Below the pieces are notes generated by a model that was not told where the DNA came from, ran no database searches, and saw only the letters and a list, made by a program, of their open reading frames with translations. From assembly GCF_947179165.1 (NCBI RefSeq), contig NC_077242.1:46951097-47015096 (forward strand): a DNA stretch of 64,000 bases. The letters run 5' to 3'. The position numbers and the translations under genes are program-made. Of the stretch, positions 1-11,440 are shown piece by piece; the stretch's first letter is position 1; each line of letters begins with the position of its first letter. This stretch comes from Solanum dulcamara (Eukaryota > Streptophyta > Magnoliopsida > Solanales > Solanaceae).

Positions 1-3000
1 GATCTCCAGAATAAACATCTGTACCTGCGGGCATGAAATGCAGCCCCCCCCTCCGAGAAAAAGAGGGTTAGTACGATATATGTACTGAGTGTGTAAAGCA
101 TAACACATCGTAACTAAGATCATAACTGAAATAGGGATGCAGGGGATAAGTACAACAATTAACAATTTACTGTACCTGCACCTTAGGACACGTGATCCTA
201 TACACCATCATATACTGTGCCCGGCCATCTAGTGAACTCAGCGTCATTATCATTACTTCATAATCACAAATCATCATGTCATAATGTATTTCATTTCATC
301 ATATCATCGTATACAGTATCATACCATCGTATACGGTATCATCTTATCATGTATATCATCGTATTATACCCGGTTCACTACGGGGCTCAGGGTCACAATG
401 TATTGCTTTAATCTCATATGCATGCCTACATAAAGTATTCGGCCCTTTAGTGAGGGACTCGGTGAATGGAGTGGTGTACGTCTATAGCGTACCATTATAA
501 TATACATATGTACCCGGCCCTCTAAGGAGGGACTCGGTGTTCCTTCCTTATTTCACCACATATACTATCATATTACAGCCGGTCTGGGACTCGGTGAATA
601 ATCGTATCGTCATAACATATAACATATATCACACCTCACGTACGGCATCATCTCCTCGTGCATGGAACTATACACATCCGGCCCGGGATGCGGTGAAAGA
701 AGTAGTAACACTGTGCATGATAACATATCCCAGCCCATCATGGGACTCGAGGAAGGATGGGTTACAGTATGCACGAGTAGAGTAGTGAGAAACCATATGC
801 AACTAAGTCATTATCTAAGATTTGATGAAACAGTCAAGTGAACCGTCACCTGAAGACTGGGGGAGTAATTATCCGAGGTATCCCTTTAGATGTCATTAGG
901 GCTTATATCAGTTGGGGCTTCAGGGATCACAAACATGCATCAAAATAATGCCACATAATTCATGTAATCAGAAATATAGTCTATGCAATCAGAAACACAA
1001 TTTATCTAGTCAAAGACTCAACTCATGCAATCAACGGCATTTATCATTTCAGATCCTCTAAAAAGAGGAGCTGGTACCTCTACTTTCTATTCATTATATA
1101 GCAGGCTCGAGAATAGTAGTTTGACTACTTTTAGACTATTGATGTTCAGGAGTGACTACAAGTCACGAGTTACAATCAGAGCTCCTAAATGGAATTGCCT
1201 CTAAACCTATACCATATACCATTTAACTCAAAATTAAGCCATTCTAAAGGAAATAAGAAATAGGCTTTACATATACTAATTTTCATCGCATAGAAGACTA
1301 AAAGGCAATGACTCAGCTATTACAGAAGTTCTAATATCAAGAAGTAAACAAGAGTCTCGACTCATACTCAGGGCTTTACGAATGGATTGAATCCCAAATA
1401 TCATGTACATATCATTCATAACTTATATCTAAGACATGCCAAAAGAAAAGAAGAATAGTTCGACATACTTATACCAAAACATGCCCAAAAGAACGCTTCA
1501 CATACCTTGTATGGACTTCTCTTAATCACGTTCACATCGTTGTCCTCGAAACCTATTTAACATGGAAGTAATGTAAGTATTAACAACCTTGGACTTTTCA
1601 GCAACTTAGACTACCCACGAGTATTCATAACATTCATCCCTTCGCTCGCCTTCTCGGCTAGTTCCTTAACTAGTTAGGATGTTAACGAAAATCGGGCAGC
1701 ACCTCCCCTATAATGTGCCCTATCCGAATTCCCAACCATGTCATTAGCACCTGCAGACAACCAACAATGCAACCAGCATCCCATACATATACATATTACG
1801 ACCAAAATTACACAATATAAACCCCCAACAATTCACTCGAAACTAAGATACCAAAACTAGAGTTTTTTAATCTTTCTTTCGCGAATTCTTTAATTGCAAA
1901 GCGGAGGGTCATATGGCTGCAACCATCAGCTCCCACACATCATTTAGATAAATTTTATACCCTGCAACACGCCACAACACAACCAGCAGCAGCCCCTACG
2001 CGTACAACACCTTATTTTGACAACAACTTAACTATAGCGATTCCAAATTCGTTTATTCCGAACGCTGAACTTTTCAAACCTTTTACCCAACTTCCATCAG
2101 CTCCTAAGGTGTGTAATACACCATAATTTAACATCATAAACTTCAAATTAGAGGGTAAGAACTTACCTTTCCCAAAATTGGCTAGAACTCGCCGAAATCG
2201 CGCCTCGGAATTGTTTTCACGTGCTGAATCGTTGTGGCAGCTTGCTGTCCGATTTTTTTCTGCACCAAATCCTAATTTTGTACTACTAATACTTCCATAT
2301 CATCGTAGTATATGCTAATTAATTAATTTACGGAACAAAAATGGGACTTACCTATTTGTTTCTCCCAAGCCGTCGAAATTTTCTCCTTAGCTCTTAGGGT
2401 TTGTTTTCTCACGTTGCTGCTGGAAATTTGTTAATGAACTGAAGTAATTAGGATACATATCAACTTATATAGGTGGTACCAAGGGGTGACACATGTCAGC
2501 CCCTAAGGATGACACATGTCAAGCCATGATTGGCCACCGTGTCATGCTGCCAATTAGGGGCTACCACGTGGCAGCGGGGTCCACCTCCCCCAAGCAGCTG
2601 CATCACCTACTTGACCCTAAGTAGGTGCATCACTTGCTTGCTTGAGGTGCTGCCATGTGTCGCTCCTCCATTGGCTGCCACGCATCATCTTTTTCCCTTC
2701 CTCGCGGGTTCGTAATCTCGTCTTACTTTAAGAGCTCATGTGATCCGCACTACGTAAGCTTGGTATATCCTTAAGCAACTTAAGTGTATAAGACTCTTAA
2801 CTTAGTGTCTTACGTAGGTAAATCGAGTCCTACGACTCATTTCTTAGCCTCCAACTCTTTCCGTATTCTTATGACTCTATCTCCAACCTCCCTTCTCGCG
2901 AGGTATCACAATCTTCTTTCCTAAGAGTTGTTTGATAGTGTCGTAGCTTATCCAGATCACATGATAGTGTCTAAGGAACTTAAGAAGACGTTCCGAGCTC

Positions 3001-3019
3001 AAGAGTGCGGGGTGTAACA
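1..3019 (-). mobile_element. Ty3/gypsy LTR, family A, copy A1 (left end outside window)
   Basis: The minus-oriented LTR ends on the plus strand in GGGGTGTAACA at 3009-3019, the complement of the family start TGTTACACCCC. It aligns along its length with the complete copy at 35191-38731: both carry the block GTACCTGCGGGCATGA, the GGCAGCACCTCCCCTATAA block (about 1697-1716 here) and the same promoter region near the right end. By that alignment about 440 bp of the LTR lie left of base 1. It abuts a gypsy integrase remnant of opposite strand at 3020, so it probably inserted into that element. Whether it is a solo LTR or part of a full element cannot be seen. No protein is encoded; short ORFs here are chance. 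Confidence 0.85.
2465..2572 (-). promoter_or_regulatory. LTR A1 promoter: TATA box and G-box
   Basis: Read on the minus strand, a TATATAA box lies at 2471-2465 and a perfect G-box/ABRE core CCACGTGGC at 2572-2564, about 100 bp upstream of it. The same arrangement recurs in the other family A LTRs, which supports it as the U3 core promoter. The TATA box is roughly 550 bp from the LTR start, so most of this LTR would be R-U5. Confidence 0.5.
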
Positions 3020-4068
3020 AGGAAGCAAGAAGTAATACATGAGGTCGAAGATTCCACAACACGACCTTGGCTATAAGATTCATTTTGCACTCCATGGACG
3101 GATAATGGTATATGGAATATCATCCGCAGACTAATAATATCATCCAGTGTTCCTTCAATCAAGGACTACCTATTCAGCCGAGATTGTGTGAAATTATAGA
3201 TCAAGAGAATGGTGAGATTTTGCGGAGTTCCCATAGCTATTGTCTCAGACGAAGGATCCCGAGTTATAGTTAACTACTGAAGATCATCCCACAAAGAGAT
3301 TGGGGAGATAGATAGGTCTTCGTACACCTTTGTACCCTCAGACTGATGGACAGACTAAGCTTACTAGCTAAATGCTAGAAGATATGTTTGTGGGCCTATA
3401 TGGTTAACTCCAAAGGTAGCTCGGATGGCCCCGTATAAGACTTTGTATGACAAAAAGTGTAGGTCACCATTGGTTAGTCTGATGTTGGCGAAACACGACT
3501 AATAGGCCCAGACATGGTCCAACAGGCTATGGAGAAGGTAAAGATTATTCAGGAGAGATTATTAGCTGCCCAAAGTCGATATAAGCTATATGCAGACAAT
3601 CGACGTCGATCTTTGGAATTTCTAGTGAGCGATTTGGTATTCCTGAAGGTGTCGCCTATGAAAGGAGTAATGAGGTTTGTCAGGAAAGGGAAGCTGAGTC
3701 CGAAATATATTGGCCCTTACCAGATCATTCGCCGAATAGGCAAGGTTGCCTATGGGCTAGACTTACTAGCGGATCTAGAAGCAGTGCATCCAGTCTTCCA
3801 TGTATCCATGATTCACAAGTGTGTTGGTGATCCATTCCGGGTATATCCCGTAGATGATATCCAGGTCACAAAGGAGTTATCCTATGAAGAACAACCTATC
3901 ACCATCCTGGATTGATAGATTAAAAGATTGTGGACTAAGGATGTAGCGTCCGTCAAGGTGTGGTGGCGAAATGAGAATCGCAAAGAAATGGCCTGGGAAG
4001 CTGAAGAGGAAATGAAACACAAGTATCCGTACCTATTCCCTATGTCTATAGGCAATTCCAACTTCTGA
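3020..4068 (+). pseudogene. Ty3/gypsy pol remnant: integrase core and C-terminal tail
   Basis: Integrase core residues are readable from about 3200: a stretch containing VRFCGVPIAIVSD (second catalytic Asp region), then a PQTDGQ-like motif near 3338-3355 and MAPYKTLYDKKCRSPL near 3425-3475. An open segment 3514-3915 carries the integrase C-terminus with KLSPKYIGPYQIIRRIGKVAY and VHPVFHVSMIHK, and after two stops the tail WEAEEEMKHKYPYLF ends at 4068. Frameshifts and stops split the core, and the sequence 3020-3200 is not recognisable as pol. It is the 3' end of a plus-strand gypsy element whose 5' part is cut off by LTR A1. Not functional. Confidence 0.85.
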
Positions 4069-4175
4069 AACTCTTAAGGTGATGAAAGTATGTGTTATTG
4101 CAATAGAAGGGAATTTTCCCTATAGTCTGCGTAGGATTTCGAAGAAGGTTTGTTTAACATTCGAGGATAAATATT

Positions 4176-4191
4176 CTAAAGGGGGGAATGA
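4176..4191 (+). other. Polypurine tract of the gypsy remnant
   Basis: The sequence CTAAAGGGGGGAATGA lies immediately before the LTR start TGTTATACCCC at 4192. This is the expected plus-strand primer position and fixes the family A LTR as plus-oriented here. Confidence 0.8.
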
Positions 4192-5794
4192 TGTTATACC
4201 CCTTACTTTTGTACCTTGGAAGGTTCTCAAGTTTCTTAAGCTTCTCAAGCTTCTTAAGTTTCTTGAAAGGCTCTTAAGCTTCTTAGAAGTCACCATATGA
4301 GCTGGATAATCCATGACGTCATCAAATAACTCCAAGGAAGGGAGAACGAGATACCCTATAATAGAGAAGATTAGAAATAGGGTCGTAAGAATCTAAAAGG
4401 ATTTGGAGACCAAATAATGAGTCGTAGGACTCGACTTACTTACTTAAGCTACCAACTTAGAAATATTACGTACTTAAACTACTTGAGTACATACCAAGCT
4501 TACATAGCAAGGATTACATACATTCATAAAGCAAGATGAGATTACGAACCCACGAGGGGGAAATAGAGTTCCACGTGGCAGCATGAGAGAGTGCCACATG
4601 GTAGCATGAGAGAGTGAAATGTGGCAAAAGCTGCAGCAAAGGGGTGGGCCCCATATGCCACATGGCAGCCCCTAAGTGGAGGAGGTGGTGTGTTGTTCCT
4701 ATGAGGGCTTGATACATGTCACCACTTGGGGCTTGACACATGTCACTTTCTAAAGTGGCCTATATATATATATAATTTATGACTTTTATGGTCATCTTTA
4801 TCCTATAAGTTTCATTCTTATCTCCAAAATTCAAGAAAATTCTAGAGAAAAAAAGAGAAGAGGAACTTAAGCTAGAGAAAAGAAAGAGCTACGGTTTTGG
4901 GAGGAGAAAAAGGTAAGTTCTCCAATTCTATTTTGTGAATTAATTATATGGGATATACCAATAAGGTATGAAGGTGTTAGTAATGTAAGTTTATGGTTTG
5001 GGGCAGCACCAAAAGGATATCAAACAGCCATAAAGTTCTAATTGTGCTAAAGGAACTTCCGAGGCAAGTTTTGGCGAGTTTTGGGCAAGGTAAGGTTTTA
5101 CCTTTCAAATTAGAGTTTATGATGTTTTTATGCAGTATATTACATATCTTAAATAAGGTTGGAAGTGGAAAAATCGTATAAATATGTTTGATGTTAGCAA
5201 CAAACTAAATTGAAGTTGTTGTAGTCAAATCAAAGTCGAGTAGTGTGTTGTGATTGTGGTGCTGCGGTTGCAGCTAGTTGGATTGCATGTTGCAGAGACG
5301 GAAAGAGTTCTAAAATGGGTGTGTTTACTTTTGGTTGCGGCCACATGACCCTCCGTTTTGTATGGTTAAAGGTTTTACGAAATAAAGGCTGAAAAACTCT
5401 ATTTTGATATCGTAGTTTTGAGCTAGTGTTTAGAGTTGTATTGAGTGATGTTGAGGTGATTTGATTGTATATATAGCTTCTGGTTATTGTTGGTAATATG
5501 ACTGCTAAGATTAGCAGTTGGATAGGGCAAGTTATAGGGGTGATGCTGCCCGATGTTCGGTAACTTCAGAACTAGTAATAAACTAGTCAAGGGAAAGGGA
5601 TAAGGGAATGGTTCCTATGAATACTTGGGTGTAGAGTTGGAAATTGGAAAATGAAAGGTTATTAATCTTAGTATTACTTTCATGTTAAATAGGTTAAGGA
5701 GATATCGAGGAAAACTGGGTTACGATTAATCCCTAAAGAGGTATGTGAAGATACCTTCTTTCTCTTGGCATGTTTTTTTCATAAGTATGTAAAG
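4192..5794 (+). mobile_element. LTR family A, copy A2 (5' half)
   Basis: It starts TGTTATACCCC directly after the PPT, so it is the 3' LTR of the pol remnant to its left. It contains the TATA region at 4761-4774, G-box CCACGTGGC at 4571-4579 and the GATGCTGCCCGA block near 5545. It stops at about LTR position 1600, where a second LTR start (5795) begins. Similar sequence resumes at 11441 with about 250 bp of overlap, so this is not a clean 5-bp-TSD nested insertion. Confidence 0.8.
4571..4774 (+). promoter_or_regulatory. LTR A2 promoter: G-box and (TA)n TATA box
   Basis: G-box CCACGTGGC at 4571-4579 and an AT-dinucleotide TATA region at 4761-4774 followed by ATTTATGAC. Copies A3 (about 6363-6374) and A4 (8812-8840) have the same element with different numbers of TA units. 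Function is inferred from position and conservation. Confidence 0.5.
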
Positions 5795-8470
5795 TGTTAT
5801 ACCCCATACTTTTGTATCTTGAAGGACTTTTGTACCTTGAGAGGTTTTTGAATTTCTTGAAAGGTTTTTAAAGCTTATTAAGACTTCTTAGAACTCTTAA
5901 GCTTCTTAAGACTTACCATGTGAGCCGGGTAATCTATAACGCTATCAAATAACTCTAAGGAAAGGAGAATGCAATACCCCATAGTAGAGAATATTGGAAA
6001 TAAAGTTATAAGAATCCGAAAGAAGTTGGAGACCGAATAATGAGTCGTAGGACTCGACTTATTTATGTAAGCTACCAACTTGGAAATCTTACATACTTAA
6101 GTTACTTGAGTACATACAAAACTTACGTAGCAAGGATTACATAGGTTCATAAAGTAAGATGAGATTACGAACCCATGAGAGGAAAAAGAGAGTGCCACGT
6201 AGTAATATGAGAGACTGCCATGTGGCAGCAGATGGAGCAAGGGTGGTGGACCCCACATGCCATATGGCAGCTCATGATTGGAGGAAGGGATGTGTTGGCC
6301 CAATGAGGGCTTGACATGTGTCACCACTTAGGGGATGACATGTGTCCCCTCCAAAAGTGGCCTATATATATATAATTTATGACTTTAAGTTCATCTTTAT
6401 CCTATAAGTCATCTTATCTCTAAGAAAGTTCTAGACAAAAAGAAGAAAAGAGAAACTTAAGCTAGAAAGAAGAAAGAGCTACGATTTTGGGAGGAGAAAA
6501 AGGTAAGTTCTTAGATTCCATTCTATGAATTAATTATATGGGATATAATACGAAGGTATGAAGGTGTTATTAATATAAATTTATGGTTTGTAACATCCCC
6601 AAAGGGACAACAAACAGCCACGAAGTTTCAGTCGCGCTAGAAGAGCTTCTGAGGTGAGTTTTGGCGAGTTTCGGGAAAGGTAAGGCTTTTCCTTTCAAAT
6701 TGAAGTTTATGATGTTTTTATGGGGTATATTATATGTATTAAGTGAGTATGGAAGTGGAAAAAGTATATAAGGATGCTTGACGTTATAAACAAACTAAAT
6801 TGAAGTCGTAGTAGGTAAACCGAAGTTGAGTAGTGTGTTGTTGTTGTGGTGCTGCAGGTTGGGGGTGGTTTAATCACGTGTTGGAGGGCTGTAAAGTACT
6901 CAAAAAGGGGTGTGGGTGCTTCTGATTACAGCCACACGACTCTCCATTTTGTATGGTAAAAGATTTTATGAAATAAAGGCTAAGAACTCTATTTTGGTAT
7001 CGTAGTTCGGAGCTAGTTGTTTGGAGTTGTATTGGATAATGTTGAAGTGATTTATTTATATATATGCTGCTAGTTTTTGTTGTTGGTTTGGTTGTTGATA
7101 TTTTGGCCAAGTTGAAATCTCGGGGATGTTGAAGTTATAGGGGAGATGCTGCCCAATTTTCGGTAACTTAGGAACTAATAATGAACTAGTCGAGGGAAAT
7201 GGATAAGGAAATGACCTCTATGAAGACTTTGTTGTAGAGTTGGAATTGAAAAGTGAAAGGTAATTAACCATAGTATTACTTTCATGTTAAATAGGTTCAA
7301 GAGACGACGAGGTAAACGTATTAGGAGTAATCTGTAAGAGGTATGTAAATCTAACCGTTCCTTCTTTTGGAATGTCTTTGGCATAAGTATGTAAAGCTAA
7401 CCGTTACTTCTTTTGGCATGTCTTTGGCATAAGTATGTAAAACTAACTATTCTTTCTCTTGTCATGTTTTGACATAAGTATATAAAGCTAATCTTCCTTT
7501 TTGGCATGGTTTTTATGAAACAAGTATATGACTTTTATATGATCCTAAGGAAGTTCCTATTCGTAGAGCCGCTAGGATGGCCAACTTCTTGATTTTCCAA
7601 AGGATATTTTATCGTGCCTAGATATGTGTATATGATTCCAAAAGTTCTATTTGGATATAACTCGTAGTGATATTCAAAAGGTACTTGATATGACTCTTGT
7701 CTTGATTTTTGAATAATAACTCATTTTGTAAATTCCATCGAGTCTCAAAAATGATTTAAAGTGTATTTAGTTTCTCACTACTCCATTCGTACATGCCTCA
7801 ATGCTTCTTTCCCCGAGCCTGGGTCAAGTTTTATTATCGTGCGTACTTCTCTACATTATTCGTCGTTCCCCGACGTGAGGGGGCAGGTACGCCCTGTATA
7901 TGGGTTTGATTTATGGAGTTATGATGTGCCATGTACACATATGATATGATATGATCTGATATAATTTGTTACAGAGATATTCCCTACTCTGGAGTTATGA
8001 TGTGCTGTGGCGCCAGTGACGGGGCGATGACCATGATTTATTTACCGAGTCCCATAATGGGGCCGGATATGGCATATGTTTTTCTGCATACATTATCTGT
8101 GGTTATGAAAAGGATTTTGATATTCTAGATATTTTGTTCATTTTTTCACCTTTTGTTCTGGTAATAGCTTTACCTATTACAGTCCATGCTTTACATACTC
8201 GGTACATTGTCCGTACTGACCCCCTTTATTCGGGGGCTGCCCTACATGCCCGCAGGTACAGATGCTTGGTTTGCTGATCCGCTCGCTTAAGACATCCACC
8301 CTATTGGTTGGCAGTGCTCCTTTGTCCGGAGCTCTATTTTGGTACTAACTTTTCTGTTGTATATTTGTACATGTTGGTTAAGGGTACGATGGGGTCCTAT
8401 CCCATCATATGACTAGGCTGTCATTCTGTAGAGGTCTGTAGACTTATAATGTGGGCTATGTATATATTAC
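5795..8470 (+). mobile_element. LTR family A, copy A3 (3' truncated)
   Basis: It begins TGTTATACCCC at 5795 and aligns with A2 then A4 through the promoter, the CTGCCCAATTTTCGG block (near 7150) and the GTCCGTACTGACCCCC block near 8210. Homology to A4 breaks at about 8465-8480, after which LTR sequence restarts from about LTR position 280. A3 plus A4 together could be a single LTR with a roughly 2.4-kb internal duplication, since A3 has the only intact start and A4 the only intact end. Confidence 0.75.
7341..7515 (+). repeat. 46-bp tandem repeat inside LTR A3
   Basis: About 3.8 units of 45-46 bp start with GTATGTAAA at 7341, 7387, 7433 and 7478. Each unit carries a TTTTGGCATGT-like motif. 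A4 and A5 have fewer units at the equivalent place, so copy number varies between LTRs. Confidence 0.75.
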
Positions 8471-8811
8471 GTTGGATGTGTTACATACGTAAGCTACCAA
8501 CTTAGAAATTTTACATACTTAAGCTACTTGAGTATGTATCAAGTTTACGTAGCAAGGATTACATAGATTCATAAAAGAAGACGAGATTATGAACCCACAA
8601 GGGGGAAAACAAAGTGCCATGTGGCAGCATGAGAGAGTGACACGTGGAAGCAGCTGGAGCAAGGGTGGTGGACCCTACATTTCACGTGACAACCCGTGAT
8701 TGGAGGAAGGGATGTGTTGGCCCAATGAGGGCTTGAAACGTGTCACCACTTAGGGCTTGACATGTGTTACCACTTAGGAGATGACATGTGTCCCCTCCTA
8801 AAGTGGCTATC

Positions 8812-8840
<29 letters not shown>
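8812..8840 (+). repeat. (TA)n microsatellite at the LTR A4 TATA box
   Basis: About 29 bp of uninterrupted TA repeat occupies the TATA position of copy A4; the homologous positions in A2 and A3 have about 6-7 units. The promoter TATA box itself is the expanding microsatellite. Confidence 0.8.
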
Positions 8841-8845
<5 letters not shown>

Positions 8846-10296
8846 GACTTTAAGTTCATCTTTATCCTATGATTCATCTTATCTCCAAGAAAGTTCTAGA
8901 CAAAAGAAGAGAAGAGAAACTTAAGCTAGAGAGAAGAAAGAGCTACGGGTTTAGGATGAGAAGGTGTTATTAATATAAATTTATTGTTTGTAGCATCCCC
9001 AAAATGTTAACAAACAGCCTTGAAGTTTCAGCTGCGCTAAAGGAAATTCCGAGGTGAGTTCCAACGTGTTTTGGCGAGTTTTGGGCAAGGTAAGACTTTC
9101 CCTTTCAAATTGAAGTTTATGATGTTGTTATGGGGTATATTACATGTATTAAGTGAGGCTGGAAGTGGAAAAAGTGTATAAGGATGCTTGACGTTAGAAA
9201 CAAACTAAATTGAAGTCGTAGTAGGTAAGTCGAAGTCGAGTAGTGTGTTGTTGTTGTGGTGCTGCAGGTTGGGGTTGGTTTAATTGCATGTTTCAGGTAT
9301 GGAAATTACTCAAAACGGAGTGTGGGTACTTCTGGTTTTAGCCACACGACCCTCTATTTCGTATGATAAAAGAATTTATGAAATAAAGGCTAAGAACTCT
9401 ATTTTGGTATCGTAGTTCGGAGCTAGTTGTTTGGAGTTGTATTGGGTAATGTTGAAGTGATTTATTTATATATATGCTTCTGGTTGTTTTTGTTGGTATG
9501 GTTCTTTATATTTTGTCCAAGTTGAAATCTAGGGGATGTTGAAGTTATAGGGGAGATGCTGCCCAATTTTTGGTAACTCCGGAGCTAGTAATAGGCTAGT
9601 TAATAGAAATGGATAAGGAAATAATTCCTATGGATACGTGGATGTAGAGTTGGAAATTGGAAAGTGGAAGTTTATTAATCTTAGTATTACTCTCATGTTA
9701 AATAGGTTCAAAAGACGACAAGGCGAACATGGGTGAGAGTAATCCATAAGAGGTATGTGAAGCTACCTTCCTTCTTTTGGCATGTCTTTGGCATAAGTAT
9801 GTAAAGCTAACCGTTCTTTCTCTTGGCATGTTTTGACATAAGTATATAAAGCTAATATTCCTTTTGGCATGGTTTTTATGAAATAAGTATATGACTTTTA
9901 TATGATTCCAAGGAAGTTTCTATTTGTAGAGCCGCTAGGATGGCCAACTTCTTGATTTTCCAAAGGATATTTTATTGTGCCTAGATACGTGTATATGATT
10001 CCAAAAGTTCTATTTGGATATAACTCATAATGATATTCAAAAGGTACTTGATATGACTCTTGTCTTGATTTTTGAATAATAACTCATTTTTTAACTCCAT
10101 CGAGTCTCAAAAATGATTTAAAATGCATTTAGTTTCTCACTACTCCACTCGTGGATGCCTCAATGCTTCTTTTACTAAGCCTGAGTTAGGTTTTGTTATC
10201 GTGCATACTTCTCTGCATCATTCGCCGTGCCCCGACGTGAGAGGACAGGTACGCCTTGTACATGGGTTTTATTTATAGAGTTATAATATGCCATGT

Positions 10297-10355
10297 ACAC
10301 ATATGATATGATATGATATGACCATATGATATGATATGACCATATGATATGATAT
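10297..10355 (+). repeat. ATATG/CATATGATATG short tandem repeat
   Basis: Repeated ATATGATATG units interrupted by ACC lie within LTR A4. The same place in A3 (about 7938-7965) has a shorter run. Confidence 0.7.
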
Positions 10356-11440
10356 GATTTGTTATGGAGATATACTCTACTCTGGAGTTATGATGTATTG
10401 TGGCGCTAGTGATGGGGTGGCGAACATAATTTGTTCACCGAGTCTCATAATGGGGCCGGATATGGCATATGTTTTTTTGCATACATTATCTGTGGTTATG
10501 AAAAGCATTTTGATATTCTAGATATTTTGCTCATTTTTGCACCTTCTGTTCTAGTAATGGCTTTACCTATTACAGTCTATGCTTTACATACTCGGTACAT
10601 TGTCCGTACTGACCCCCTTTTTTCGGGGACTGCATTACATGCCCGCAGGTACAGATGCTCGATTTGCTAATCTGTTCACTTAGGACATCCACCCTATTGG
10701 TTGGCAGTGCTCCTTTGTTCGGAGCCCTATTTTGGTATTAACTTTCTGTTGTACATTTGTACATGTTAGTTAAGGGTACGACAGGTCCTTATCCCGTCAT
10801 ATGACCGGGCTATCATTCTTTAGAGGTTTGTAGACTTGTGATGTGGGTTATGTATATGTTCTGTGGGTTCTGTATATATTTTGAACTTTTATGTACCGTG
10901 ACAGCCTTAACCGCTTTCGTGTGCTACATCTGCTTCTGTATGCTCTCTGGTGACCCCATTTTGATTTTTACTTTTATTTATTCTGCTAACACGCTAAGTG
11001 GGGATAAGTGTACGTATGGGTGACCAACTCGGGCACCAGTCACGGCCTATGTAGTTGGGTTGTGACAATATGTTTATCTGTTTACTGGTACGGCGGGGGC
11101 CCTGTCCTGCCTTATGTTACTATTTTTACTCTTAGAGGTCGGTGGACATGTATGTGTGTTGTGTATACATGTATGTGAATTGTATATGCATATATGTGCA
11201 GTGGTCCCTATAAGGCGAATGTTTAGGGACATCCCCTTTGTCATGGCAGCCTTGTCGGCTTGCGCGGGATTTTACTATGGGATGAACCTATATATTACAA
11301 TAACCTCATCGGCTTATATGTTATTGTGCCTGTTGATACATTATAACTCAAACAGGGCACAAGTTTACTTATAGTTTGCAGAGGTATATGCGAGCGTCCA
11401 GTTGGGCACCCGTCATGGCCTACGGGGTTAGGTCGTGACA

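Larger units (their letters stand above)
8471..11440 (+). mobile_element. LTR family A, copy A4 (5' truncated, intact 3' end)
   Basis: It starts near the GTAAGCTACCAACTTAG block (LTR position about 280) and runs to the terminal GGTCGTGACA at 11431-11440. It includes a G-box-like CACGTG region, the TA-rich promoter, and the only plus copy with an undamaged LTR end apart from the degenerate A5. The junction with A3 at about 8470 is sequence-defined only to within 10-15 bp. Confidence 0.75.

Noticed and set aside
4079..4335. Overlapping frames with LLKLLKFLERLL / LRSLRSLRNLR repeats
   Set aside because: They span the PPT-LTR boundary and arise from the AAGCTTCTTAAG simple repeats at the start of LTR A2; not a protein.
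10431..11374. Run of hydrophobic Cys-rich plus-strand frames
   Set aside because: Three separate frames inside LTR A4 that are not conserved in A3 or A5; composition effect.
5795..11440. A clean nested LTR insertion into A2/A5
   Set aside because: Flanking pentamers TAAAG and GAGAT do not match, and A2 and A5 overlap by about 250 bp, so a simple insertion does not explain it.
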